Origin: Kitasatospora sp. MMS16-BH015 | Lineage (GTDB): Bacteria; Actinomycetota; Actinomycetes; Streptomycetales; Streptomycetaceae | Direction of reading: 5' to 3' | Assembly (NCBI RefSeq): GCF_002943525.1 | Contig: NZ_CP025394.1 | Coordinates: 3,596,001 to 3,660,000, forward strand | DNA length: 64,000 nt | Shown here: one piece after another, positions 43,074 to 51,411 of the stretch | Layout: every line of letters starts with the position of its first letter | Position numbering within the stretch: position 1 is the first letter of the stretch | Notes under the pieces: model-generated | What the model saw: only the letters and a program-made list of their open reading frames with translations | What the model was told of the DNA's origin: nothing | Database searches by the model: none | Made by a program: the position numbers and the translations under genes

Positions 43074-44335
43074 GGGGCCGGCTCCTCGGTGACGATGAGC
43101 CCGGCCTCGATCCGGCGGACCTCCTGGTAGTCGGACCAGGTCTGCTCCCGGTCGGGGCCGGCGAGCACCGCGAAGCCGAGGCTCAGGGTGTTCAGCAGGT
43201 CCTTGGTGACCTCCAGCCGGTCGCCGTTGGCGACCCCGACCACGTGGGCGTGGTGGGTGGCCAGCTTGCCGATCTCCTCCAGGCACTCGGCGTTGCGCAC
43301 GATGCCGGCGGCCCGGCTGATCAGGAAGACCACCAGGGTGGCGTTCTGCAGCTCGTAGTGCTCGGGCAGCTCGCCGGCCCCGGTGAAGTACCGGACGGCG
43401 CGGTCGATCTGGCTGTCGCCGGTGGCGACCCGGCAGAACCGGGGCTGGCCGCCGCCGTGCGGGCGGGCGTTGAGCTCGATCAGGCGCGGGCCGTCCTCGG
43501 TGAGCATCACCTCGACGTGCGCGGCGCCGTACCGGAAGCCGACCGCGTCGAGGAAGGCGCGGACGTACGCGACCAGTTCGGGCACCGCCGGCTCGTCCGG
43601 GGCGACCCACTCCATGGCGTCGTAGACGGCCATGTGCTCGCCGTTGTCCACCTTGGAGTACCGGCAGAGGTCGGTCACCGTGTGGACGCCGTCGTGGCTG
43701 AACACGTCCACCACGTACTCGACGCCGGTGACGAACTCCTGGACGAGCATCCGGTCGTTGACGATCCGCCACTGGTTGGGCCGGCCGAGCTGGGCCTCGA
43801 AGACCTCGCGCCAGTCCTCGCGGACCCGGGTGACGCCGTCGGTGCTGGCGCTCTTCGGCGGCTTGACCACCAGGTCGCGGCCCTGCAGGCCCTCGCGCTC
43901 GATCCAGGCGGCGACCTCGTCGGGGTCATCGGTGCAGATCTGCCGGATCACCGGCAGGCCGGCCAGGCGGGCCGCCTCGGCCATCTCCCACTTGTGCCGG
44001 CGGGCGGCCCGGGTGGCGGGCACGTTGGCCCTGTCCTCGGTGACCTGCTCGGCGAGCAGGTCGGCCAGCTCGACGCCGGATTCGGCGCCGGGCAGCACGC
44101 AGCGCGGGCCGAGCTCGCGCAGCCGCGCCACCACGGCGTCCAGGTCGCCGTCGTAGGTGATCACCTCGGGGAAGTCCTCGGGGTGGAAGGAGGCCCGGTA
44201 GACCTCCGGCATGTCGGGGCTGGAGAGCACCGCGACCACCGGCACGCCGGCCTCCTTGAAGGCCGGGGCGTACATGCCCCCGGAGGAGAACGGGTCGACG
44301 ATGACCGCGGGGCCCGCGGGGTCGGCGAGGGTCAC
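43070..44335 (-). CDS. ATP-grasp carboxylate-amine ligase
   Basis: 421 residues from a GTG that overlaps the upstream hydrolase stop. An N-terminal Rossmann-like half (VIVDPFSSGGMYAPAFKEAGVPVVAVLSS) leads to an ATP-grasp domain: GRDLVVKPPKSASTDGV, MLVQEFVTGVEYVVDVFS and HVEVMLTEDGPRLIELNARPHGGG (Mg-binding Glu and Asn). It resembles BacD/carnosine-synthase-type amino-acid ligases. It is second in a coupled chain, so several amide bonds are probably formed. Confidence 0.87.
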   Translation of the reverse strand: MTLADPAGPAVIVDPFSSGGMYAPAFKEAGVPVVAVLSSPDMPEVYRASFHPEDFPEVITYDGDLDAVVARLRELGPRCVLPGAESGVELADLLAEQVTEDRANVPATRAARRHKWEMAEAARLAGLPVIRQICTDDPDEVAAWIEREGLQGRDLVVKPPKSASTDGVTRVREDWREVFEAQLGRPNQWRIVNDRMLVQEFVTGVEYVVDVFSHDGVHTVTDLCRYSKVDNGEHMAVYDAMEWVAPDEPAVPELVAYVRAFLDAVGFRYGAAHVEVMLTEDGPRLIELNARPHGGGQPRFCRVATGDSQIDRAVRYFTGAGELPEHYELQNATLVVFLISRAAGIVRNAECLEEIGKLATHHAHVVGVANGDRLEVTKDLLNTLSLGFAVLAGPDREQTWSDYQEVRRIEAGLIVTEEPAP

Positions 44336-45264
44336 TGCGCCACCCCCGCCAGGCGGGCCGCGGCGGTGCAGTAGCGCAGCCAGGCGTCCATCACGTTCGG
44401 CGAGAGCTGGCGGGCCCGGACGGCGGCGTGCACCAGGCCGGGCTCGACCACCAGCTCGACCTCGGTGCCGTGCTTGCGCAGCTGCTCGGCGTAGGTGGTG
44501 GAGTCCACCACCAGCGAGTCGAGTTCGGCGCCCATGATGTACGCGGGCGGCAGCTGGTGGAACTCACCGCGCACCAGCGGCGAGACGTACGGGTCGAGCA
44601 CGTCCTTGGCGTCCGGGCAGTAGCAGGCGGTGTAGTACTCCATCTCGCCACCGGTGAGCAGCGGCGCGTCCTCGCCGCCGTCGCGCCAGCGGGAGAAGTC
44701 CAGCACCGGGCTGATCGGGGCCTGGCCGGCGATCTTCGGGCCCTGGCGGTCGCGGGACATCATGCAGAGCACCACGGACATGTTGCCGCCGGAGCTGTCG
44801 CCGCAGACCACCACCCGCTCGGGGTCGATGTCGAAGCGGTCGGCCTCGGCGACCACCCCGGAGAGCGCGCCGTAGCAGTCCTCCAGACAGGCCGGGAAGG
44901 GGTGCTCGGGGGACATCCGGAAGTCCACCGCGATGGTGGTGAGGCCGGAGTTGGCGGCCAGCTCGGCGGCCACGGTGTTGTGCGTCTCCAGCGAGCCGAC
45001 CACGAAGCCGCCGCCGCGGATGTAGAGCAGCACGCCGCGGCCCTTGCGGTCGGCGGGGCGGTAGACCCGGAGCGGGATGGTGCGGCCCTCGTGCTCGACC
45101 GAGTCGTCCTTGATGTCGACCCCGGCGGGCAGCTCGTAGGGGAACTCCCGGCCGAGGCCGAGGTAGAGCTCCCGCTGCTCGGCCACCGGGCGCAGGTAGA
45201 AGTCCGGCGGCATCGCCTTGTTGCTGCGGGAGACGAACTCCTCAATTCCCGGCGCGTACGGCAT
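44332..45264 (-). CDS. Alpha/beta hydrolase, hormone-sensitive-lipase-like family
   Basis: 310 residues. YIRGGGFVVGSLETHNTVAAELA gives the HGGG-like oxyanion motif (read as RGGG here), VDFRMSPEHPFPACLEDCYGAL follows, and the nucleophile is GDSSGGN. The C-terminus holds AELDSLVVDSTTYAEQL and the catalytic-His region LVHAAV. The change of the first motif His to Arg is odd for the family. The start overlaps the end of the MFS gene by about 23 bases. It may be an esterase or amidase acting on an intermediate. Confidence 0.88.
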   Translation of the reverse strand: MPYAPGIEEFVSRSNKAMPPDFYLRPVAEQRELYLGLGREFPYELPAGVDIKDDSVEHEGRTIPLRVYRPADRKGRGVLLYIRGGGFVVGSLETHNTVAAELAANSGLTTIAVDFRMSPEHPFPACLEDCYGALSGVVAEADRFDIDPERVVVCGDSSGGNMSVVLCMMSRDRQGPKIAGQAPISPVLDFSRWRDGGEDAPLLTGGEMEYYTACYCPDAKDVLDPYVSPLVRGEFHQLPPAYIMGAELDSLVVDSTTYAEQLRKHGTEVELVVEPGLVHAAVRARQLSPNVMDAWLRYCTAAARLAGVAQ

Positions 45265-46591
45265 GGTTCTCCTTCGATACGGGGCTGAAGACTGCGGTGC
45301 GCATGCCCCTGCGGAGCAGCGCCGGGAGGCAGAGCACGGTGCCGATGGCACCGATCCACATGGCGCCGGTCAGGCCCACCAGGGCGGTGGCACCGGAGGC
45401 GGCGAGGCTGCCGAGCGAGATCATGCCCCAGATCAGGAAGCGCTGGACCGAACCCACCCGGGCCAACATCTCCGGCGGGGCAATGAGCTGACGGAGCGTC
45501 AGGGAGGTCGGTGAGTAGGACCCCTCACCGATGCAGTGGAAGATGGAGCCGAAGATCAGACCGCAGACCCCGGCGATCCCGCCGATCGAGCCGAGGGCGG
45601 GCATGGCCACGATGCCGAGCACCGACATGGCGGCCGAGATGGCCAGCGCCTTCTCGTAGCCGATCCGCTCGCCGAGCTTCGCGGAGATCACGTTGCCGAT
45701 CGGGTAGCCGGCCGCGGCGGCGCCCACCACGATGCCGATCCAGGACGGCGAGAGGCCGAGCACGTTGCGGCAGTAGAGCACCAGGCTGGTCATCACCATG
45801 GTGAGGAAGAAGGTGTAGGTGGCGCCGCAGGCCAGGATCGGCTGCAGGACGGGGTGGGCCTTGACGAACTTCAGGCCCTCGCCGACGCTCTTGCGCATCC
45901 AGCCGCGCTCGCGCGGAGTGGGCACCCGGGGCGGCTCCCGGTGCTTGATCAGCAGCAGGGTGATCACCGAGACCGCGAAGCCGAGCGTGTCGGCCGCGAT
46001 CCCGAGCACCACGCCCAGCAGGGCGATGACCGGGCCGGCCGCCATCGGGCCGAGCGCCTGGGAGGTGGACTCCGAGAGGGCCAGCCGGGCGTTGCCCCGG
46101 TGCAGGTCCTTGGGGTTGGTGTACAGGTTGGGCAGGTACGAGGTGTACGCGACCTGGAAGAACACCACGGCACAGCCGCTGATCGTGATCAGCACCAGCA
46201 GCGTGACGAAGGACAGCGAGTGGGCGGCGGCCAGCAGCCAGATGGCGCCGAAGGCGACCATCTGCAGCGCGTTCGCGCCGATCATGGTGGCCAGCCGGGG
46301 CAGCCGGTCCACGATCGCGCCGGCCTGGAGGCCGAGCAGCAGGAACGGCAGGAAGAGCGCGAACTTGAGCAGGGCGGCCTGGGCCGGCGAGGCGCCGAGC
46401 GCCGTGACCGCGAGCAGCGGCAGGGCCAGGGTCATGAACTGGTCACCGAACAGGCTCACCGACTGCCCGGCCCAGAGCAACCCGAAGTCCCGGCGCGCCG
46501 TCGGCGCGTTGGCGGGCTCGGCGACGGCCTCGGCCGCCGCGACCTGCTGCTCCGTCTCGTTGGCGGCGGTCACGAGGCCGCCGCCGGGCAT
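45242..46591 (-). CDS. MFS exporter
   Basis: 449 residues with 12 predicted spans: DFGLLWAGQSVSLFGDQFMTLALPLLAVTALGAS opens the first, followed by a family loop GAIVDRLPR and repeated hydrophobic stretches. It resembles the enterobactin/macrolide-efflux MFS group. It lies downstream of the ATP-grasp gene and upstream of the hydrolase it overlaps. Likely product export; the nitrosourea self-toxicity context supports this but does not prove it. Confidence 0.88.
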   Translation of the reverse strand: MPGGGLVTAANETEQQVAAAEAVAEPANAPTARRDFGLLWAGQSVSLFGDQFMTLALPLLAVTALGASPAQAALLKFALFLPFLLLGLQAGAIVDRLPRLATMIGANALQMVAFGAIWLLAAAHSLSFVTLLVLITISGCAVVFFQVAYTSYLPNLYTNPKDLHRGNARLALSESTSQALGPMAAGPVIALLGVVLGIAADTLGFAVSVITLLLIKHREPPRVPTPRERGWMRKSVGEGLKFVKAHPVLQPILACGATYTFFLTMVMTSLVLYCRNVLGLSPSWIGIVVGAAAAGYPIGNVISAKLGERIGYEKALAISAAMSVLGIVAMPALGSIGGIAGVCGLIFGSIFHCIGEGSYSPTSLTLRQLIAPPEMLARVGSVQRFLIWGMISLGSLAASGATALVGLTGAMWIGAIGTVLCLPALLRRGMRTAVFSPVSKENHAVRAGN

Positions 46592-46642
46592 TCGACCGAA
46601 GACGTCTCCATGTGTGTCTCTCTCCTCAATCCGATGACGTGC

Positions 46643-46664
46643 CCGGCCGGGGGTGCCCGGCCGG
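46643..46664 (-). terminator. Short perfect hairpin between ATP-grasp and MFS genes
   Basis: CCGGCCGGG (46643-46651) and CCCGGCCGG (46656-46664) have a four-base loop. It lies 33 bases past the minus-strand ATP-grasp stop and may attenuate transcription into the MFS gene. Confidence 0.6.
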
Positions 46665-46696
46665 CGGTTCTCAACTCAGGCGCCTTGTGGGCTGGT

Positions 46697-47947
46697 TCAG
46701 CGCATCCGTACGGTGACGGCGCGGCGGGCGGCCTCGGCCGCGCGCTCGCAGTCGGCCGCGGTGTCGCCCTCGACGACCAGGTAGCCGTACCGGCTGGTGA
46801 CGTGGCCGGCGGGCGGCAGCAGCAGCTCCTGGCCGGGCCCGGCGAGCACCCCGTGGGCGGTGACCACCTCGGCGAGGGCGGCCTCGTCGGCCAGCACCTC
46901 GGCCACCGTGCCGTCCGCCTCCGGGTAGAGGAAGTGGATCGCGGCCACCTTGTCGCGGGTCTGCGCGGTGTCCGGGCGCCGCCCGGTGGCCACCTCGACC
47001 GCGACCCGGCCGGGGTCGACCCCGGTGGCCACCGAGCCCACGTACGGGATCAGGTCGCCGCCGAGCCGGGCGTTGATCTCGATCACCTCGGGGCCGTCCG
47101 CGGTGAGGCGCAGCTCCGTGTGGGTGATGCCGGTGTGGTAGCCGGTGGCCCGGTGGGCCCGGGTCAGCACGTCCAGCAGCCGCGGGTCGGTGAGCAGCGG
47201 GTCGCCGGCGTCGACGGTGTGGCCGATCTCCTCGAAGTACGGGTCGAAGCCGCTGATCTTGCGGGCCACGAAGAGCGGCAGCAGCTCGCCGTCGACCAGC
47301 GCGGCGTCCACGCTGATCTCCTCGCCGGTCAGGTACTCCTCGACCAGCACGCCGGCGTCGAAGTACGGCACGCCGTCCTCCTCGGCGCCCCTGGCCTCGG
47401 CGTAGCCGGCCGCCAGGCCCTCGGCGTCGGCCACCGCGTTGACCCCGAAGCTCGCGCCCAGGGCACGGGGCTTGAGGATCACCGGGTAGCCGATCCCGGC
47501 GGCGGCAGCGGCGGCCTCCTCGAGCGAGGAGACCAGCACGGAGGTGGCCTGCGGCACTCCGGCGGCGGCCAGCGCGGCCCGGGTCTGGTGCTTGTCGCGG
47601 CAGCGGCCGACGGCCTCCGGCGGGGTGCCGGGCAGGCCGAGCGCCTGCTGCAGCTCGGCGGTCTGCACCATCCGGACCTCGTCCCAGCAGAGCACGCCGG
47701 AGACGGTGCGGTCGGTGGAGAGCTCCCGGGCGGCGGCCAGCATGGCGGGCACGTCCAGGGTGTCGACCACGGTGAAGCCCGCGATGTAGCGCTTCTCCCA
47801 GGTCGGTTCCTGCGTCAGGAAGAGCCAGACCTGCGCGGCACCGGCCACCAGGTCGAGCAGGTATTCGCGGTAGAGGTGGTAGCCGCTGCTGACCAGGATG
47901 ATCAGCGGCTTCTCGGTGGAGTCACCCGGGCTCAGCGGGTCGGTCAT
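46697..47947 (-). CDS. ATP-grasp ligase (L-amino-acid-ligase-like)
   Basis: 416 residues; the ATG at 47947 has GGGAGAG upstream. The N-terminal domain (IILVSSGYHLYREYLLDLV) precedes GYPVILKPRALGASFGVN, VEEYLTGEEISVDAALV and HTELRLTADGPEVIEINARLGGDLI, a clear ATP-grasp fold with metal-binding Glu/Asn. It is the third ATP-grasp of the cluster and may join an amino acid to the nitrosated arginine-derived unit; this is an inference. Confidence 0.87.
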   Translation of the reverse strand: MTDPLSPGDSTEKPLIILVSSGYHLYREYLLDLVAGAAQVWLFLTQEPTWEKRYIAGFTVVDTLDVPAMLAAARELSTDRTVSGVLCWDEVRMVQTAELQQALGLPGTPPEAVGRCRDKHQTRAALAAAGVPQATSVLVSSLEEAAAAAAGIGYPVILKPRALGASFGVNAVADAEGLAAGYAEARGAEEDGVPYFDAGVLVEEYLTGEEISVDAALVDGELLPLFVARKISGFDPYFEEIGHTVDAGDPLLTDPRLLDVLTRAHRATGYHTGITHTELRLTADGPEVIEINARLGGDLIPYVGSVATGVDPGRVAVEVATGRRPDTAQTRDKVAAIHFLYPEADGTVAEVLADEAALAEVVTAHGVLAGPGQELLLPPAGHVTSRYGYLVVEGDTAADCERAAEAARRAVTVRMR

Positions 47948-47974
47948 CGGTCTCTCCCGGTGTTGCGGTGGGCG

Positions 47975-48011
47975 GGCCGGCAGGCCGGGCGCGGGGCCCG
48001 GCCTGCCGGCC
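47975..48011 (-). terminator. Perfect 16-base hairpin after the Rieske gene
   Basis: GGCCGGCAGGCCGGGC (47975-47990) and GCCCGGCCTGCCGGCC (47996-48011) are separated by GCGGG. It lies about 42 bases past the Rieske stop and probably limits read-through from the methyltransferase/nitrosation unit into the ligase and exporter genes. Confidence 0.85.
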
Positions 48012-48052
48012 GACGGATCGTCATCGGAGGGGTGGATCCTCGGTGCGGGCTC

Positions 48053-48388
48053 TCAGCAGCCCGTCAGGCCGGTCGACAGCGGGCGGTGCTGGAGGGTGTA
48101 GCCGAGGCCTTCCGGGTCCGGCAGGACGGCGGTCACCCTGTCCCCGCGCCGGACGGAGGGCAGCCCGGCCTTGATGGCCTTGGTGACCGAGGTGGCCCGG
48201 TCGTGCCAGGGGCAGACCAGCCGGGTGCGGCCGGGCTCGAACTCGGCCAGGTTGAGCGGGCCGCCGCGGTGCGGGCAGTTGGCCGAGAGGACGAAGGAAC
48301 CGTGCTCGGTCCGGGCGTAGACGTAGGCGGAGTCGCCGATCGTCACGCAGTTGTCGCGGCCCTCGACCGCGAAGTTCACGACAGGCAT
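48053..48388 (-). CDS. Rieske-type [2Fe-2S] ferredoxin
   Basis: 111 residues; the start overlaps the SznF-like stop by 13 bases. It binds a 2Fe-2S cluster through two motifs, CPH (Cys38, His40) and CPWH (Cys59, His62), spaced as in the Rieske family. There is no signal peptide or membrane span. As it is translationally coupled to sznF, it is the likely electron carrier for the diiron hydroxylation steps; this is an inference, as no reductase lies in the window. Confidence 0.92.
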   Translation of the reverse strand: MPVVNFAVEGRDNCVTIGDSAYVYARTEHGSFVLSANCPHRGGPLNLAEFEPGRTRLVCPWHDRATSVTKAIKAGLPSVRRGDRVTAVLPDPEGLGYTLQHRPLSTGLTGC

Positions 48389-49797
48389 GCGCGGTAATCC
48401 CCCACCGAGTGGATCTCGTAGACGCACTCCTCGGATTCGATGATGGCTCCGTGGAGCCGGTTGCGCTGGATCACCGTGCCCTCGCCGGCCTCCAGGATCT
48501 GGTGCGACTCGAAGCCCGCGACGAACTTCATGGTGCCGGAGACGATGTGGCACAGCTCGTCGCCGTCGTGGCAGTGGGTGTTGGACAGCTCGCGGTAGGG
48601 CTCGACGATGTTCGCCACCGGCGGGGTGACTTTGCCGGAGGAGATGGCCTCCCAGACCGGGGCGTGCAGCTCCCGGTTGGTCTGGCCGGCGTCCACCCAG
48701 GCGATCTGCTCGGCGAAGTCGCGGTCGGCGATGTCCGAGATGAGCTGGAACTCCTCGAAGCCGCGCACGATCTCGGGGATGATCACCTCGCCGTGCTCCT
48801 CGACCAGCGGCAGGATCAGCTTCTCCAGCGCCATCTTGCCGTGGTGCACGTCGATGCCGATGTGCTCGGTGAAGTACTCGACGTCCACGCCGGGGCCGAA
48901 GACCTTGGTCAGCAGCTCGGCGGCGCGGCGGCAGAAGTCCACCAGGGCGGTCTCGGTGTAGTACAGCGCACCGATGTACCGGAAGAACAGCTCGTGGTTC
49001 TTCCCCAGGTAGTGGAAGTAGTTGTTCACCATCAGGCTGCTGTTCAGGTAGTACTGCCAGTAGTGGTGCACGTCCGAGCGCAGGCCGACGGACTCCAGGG
49101 TGCGCTCGAAGAGGTGGCTGTGCTTCGTCTTGTGGACGCCGTAGCCGTACTCGTCGATGATGATCTTGAACCACTCGGACTGCGCCGGGCCGTAGTAGCC
49201 GAGCACGTTGCGCAGCATGGGCGAGGCCTCGGAGAGGAAGTCCGGGGCGAACTGGATGAGCCAGGTCTTGGCGGCCCGGACCGGGTCGGCCGACTTCTCG
49301 ATGGCTATCTCGGAGAGCGTGGGCTTGGTCAGGTCACGCTCCTCCAACGCCCGGAGGTACGTCTCGAGTTCGGCCTTCGTCCACTTGCCGGAGACCTCGA
49401 CCTCCTGCTCCAGGAAGCCGAACGCGAACTTCTCCATCGACGGGCGGATGATCTCACCGAGCGCGCGGTTGCTCGGGCTGTAGTACTGCTTGAAGTCGGC
49501 CCACTTGTCCTTGAACCCGCCCTTGGGCAGGAACATCAGATCGGTCTCGTAGATCGCGGTGAGGATGCGCTGCGCGGCCAGGCCCTCGTAGTGGAGCACC
49601 TCGCTGCGCGGCAGGACGCGGGCGAAATCGAGGTACGGGAGCACCTGCGGCCGGAGCTGGCGACGATACGGGTTGTCGTCGTTCTCCCATTCCTCGTTGT
49701 CGAGGTAAACCGGGTTCGTCGCGAACTGCACGACGTATTCCTTGAGCTGCTCGGGTGTCAGCTCGAACGGCTTGTGCGGGGGAAGTGCGTGGCTCAT
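48376..49797 (-). CDS. sznF: SznF-like N-nitrosating diiron/cupin metalloenzyme
   Basis: 473 residues, near-identical in length and residue order to remembered SznF of the streptozotocin pathway. The haem-oxygenase-like diiron domain (about 130-330) keeps Glu190, Glu216, His226, Glu281, His312, Asp316 and His319. The cupin domain (about 385-470) keeps His408, His410 and His449 in HCHDGDE and RLHGA. The known reaction hydroxylates N-methyl-L-arginine twice, then rearranges it to N-nitroso-N-methylurea. Upstream lies the arginine methyltransferase gene, downstream the Rieske gene. The ATG at 49797 has AAGG 7 bases upstream. The identity comparison is from memory, not an alignment. Confidence 0.93.
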   Translation of the reverse strand: MSHALPPHKPFELTPEQLKEYVVQFATNPVYLDNEEWENDDNPYRRQLRPQVLPYLDFARVLPRSEVLHYEGLAAQRILTAIYETDLMFLPKGGFKDKWADFKQYYSPSNRALGEIIRPSMEKFAFGFLEQEVEVSGKWTKAELETYLRALEERDLTKPTLSEIAIEKSADPVRAAKTWLIQFAPDFLSEASPMLRNVLGYYGPAQSEWFKIIIDEYGYGVHKTKHSHLFERTLESVGLRSDVHHYWQYYLNSSLMVNNYFHYLGKNHELFFRYIGALYYTETALVDFCRRAAELLTKVFGPGVDVEYFTEHIGIDVHHGKMALEKLILPLVEEHGEVIIPEIVRGFEEFQLISDIADRDFAEQIAWVDAGQTNRELHAPVWEAISSGKVTPPVANIVEPYRELSNTHCHDGDELCHIVSGTMKFVAGFESHQILEAGEGTVIQRNRLHGAIIESEECVYEIHSVGDYRACLS

Positions 49798-49834
49798 TCT
49801 CGACCTTTTCCAAGTGGTGGGATGGCTCTGCGGA

Positions 49835-49918
49835 CTCGGGGGTGGAGAGCGCCTACTCGGAGGCGGGGAATGCCGGCTCGGAGACGGGGATCACCGACTC
49901 GGCGACGCGGATCCGGTC
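49835..49918. repeat. Four 21-bp imperfect tandem repeats
   Basis: Units begin at 49835, 49856, 49877 and 49898, each opening with CTCGG and carrying a GxGGxGA-like core. They fill the gap between the methyltransferase stop (its last bases overlap the final unit) and the SznF-like start. Slippage expansion of a terminal segment is likely. No regulatory role is known. Confidence 0.7.
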
Positions 49919-51014
49919 AGGAGACCGAGGAGACGGAGAGGCGGCCGCTCTCCCAGACGAAATCGAACTTGACCGGCTGGCCGGCCACGACCTCGATCGG
50001 CTCGGCGAGCGGGATCATCGCCTGCATCCAGTGCGAACTCTTGTTGTCCGGCGCGTTGCGCAGGACCACGCCGGCGCCCAGGTCCATGTCGAACCAGGCG
50101 ACCACGCCGTGCACGGTGCCGTCGGCGGTGGCGGTCAGCGCCACCGGGGTGCTGCCGTCGTCCAGCGAGCCGTGGACGAAGTCGAACGTCACCAGCTCGG
50201 TGGCCTCGGAGAGCAGGGTGTGCGGCCAGGTGTGCAGCCGGACCGGGAAGTGGCCCACGGTGGAGAGCGTGTTGAGGACGCCGATGTCGAAGCCGCAGGC
50301 GTTGTGCACCTCGTTGAGGCCGGCGATCACGGGCGACTGGAGCAGGGCGCCGTGGATCCGGGCGCTGGGCGGCATCAGGATCCCGCCGGGGGCCAGCAGG
50401 TGCTCCCGGGCGTGCCGCATGGTCGGCATGATGCCCTCGCCGATCAGGCCGCAGTCGACGATCTCGGAGACGATCACGTCCACCGGCCGCTCCAGGTCAC
50501 GGCCGACCACCAGCTCGTCGGACCGCTTCGCGACCACCGTGATCACGTCGGACAGCCCGTGCGCGGCGACCACCTGGGTGGCGATCTCGGCCATCAGCGG
50601 GTTGGCCTCGCAGCTGATCACCTTGGCGGCACCGGCGTTGGCCGCCATCATCGCCAGCAGGCCGGTGCCGGCGCCGATGTCGAGCACGTGGTCGCCCGGC
50701 TTCACCTGGCGCTCGACCGCGGTGGCCAGGGCCCCGTTGCGCTCGATGTCGTTGAGCATCGCGAAGTGCCAGCGCGGGATGAGGTCCCGGGCGAGGTTGC
50801 CGACCAACTGCGAGGTCGGGGTGGTGGCGTCGACGACGGCGGCCACCGTCTCGTTGATGTTCGCCGAGATCCGGGCGATCTCGGCGGCACTGGCCTGGAG
50901 CGAGGCCAGCAGGAGCCTGCCGGGCCCGCTCAGGGCGCGGTCACCGACCGGGGAGTCGGCTAACTCTCGGATGATTTCTGCGGTACCGGGAAAATCGACG
51001 ACCTTGCCTTGCAC
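49917..51014 (-). CDS. sznE: SznE-like protein arginine methyltransferase-family enzyme (free arginine N-methylation)
   Basis: 365 residues from the GTG at 51014 with GGGGAG upstream. It is a PRMT-type SAM enzyme: VLDIGAGTGLLAMMAANAGA (motif I), ISCEANP (post I) and VIVSEIVDCGLIGEG, the double-Glu loop that binds the guanidine. In streptozotocin biosynthesis SznE makes N-omega-methyl-L-arginine, the SznF substrate, and the adjacent sznF-like gene strongly implies that role here. Leu18 is encoded by TTA at 50961-50963, so translation should depend on the bldA tRNA. An N-terminal helical region precedes the SAM fold. Confidence 0.9.
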   Translation of the reverse strand: MQGKVVDFPGTAEIIRELADSPVGDRALSGPGRLLLASLQASAAEIARISANINETVAAVVDATTPTSQLVGNLARDLIPRWHFAMLNDIERNGALATAVERQVKPGDHVLDIGAGTGLLAMMAANAGAAKVISCEANPLMAEIATQVVAAHGLSDVITVVAKRSDELVVGRDLERPVDVIVSEIVDCGLIGEGIMPTMRHAREHLLAPGGILMPPSARIHGALLQSPVIAGLNEVHNACGFDIGVLNTLSTVGHFPVRLHTWPHTLLSEATELVTFDFVHGSLDDGSTPVALTATADGTVHGVVAWFDMDLGAGVVLRNAPDNKSSHWMQAMIPLAEPIEVVAGQPVKFDFVWESGRLSVSSVS

Positions 51015-51411
51015 GGTCTCCCCCAAACGAGAGGTAGGTGGCGTAGCAAACGGGGACAGGGACGGGCAGCTGACCCAGCGTGGGAAGAAGAGGAGTTTTC
51101 TCTGGCGGAGTTCCGATCCGACCGGGCCCCTCTGCGATCGAGTAGAGCACAGCGGGAAATGACCTGACAAGGAAGGTCAGGATTGCTTGATCCCGACAGG
51201 GGCTACATGCGAGCGGAATTTCGATCCGGAGTGGCCCCGGTCACTCGCCGGAGGGGCTTTGTCGGCATTTTTCTGACGCGTCCGGAGGATGTCCCTTCGG
51301 TAATCGCCCCGACCGGCCATTGTCGGCGCCGGACTACGTCATATCGGTTTTCTGAGGGTGATGTCCGAAAAGTGCCAGCCTCCCCGCCCGGAGCGGGCCA
51401 TCATCGGAAGC
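51015..51411. promoter_or_regulatory. Divergent control region between nitrosation and DNA-repair operons
   Basis: About 400 bases, less GC-rich than its flanks, with no supported gene. It separates sznE-sznF-Rieske (minus) from the repair operon (plus). CCTGAC (51163-51168) and GTCAGG (51176-51181) form an inverted repeat around AAGGAAG, about 150 bases from the sznE start. Coregulation of toxin synthesis and repair from here is plausible, but no promoter was resolved with confidence. Confidence 0.55.

Noticed and set aside
45536..48397. 953-codon plus-strand frame opposite MFS, ATP-grasp and Rieske genes
   Set aside because: Covers three genes with clear families on the other strand and shows low-complexity composition.
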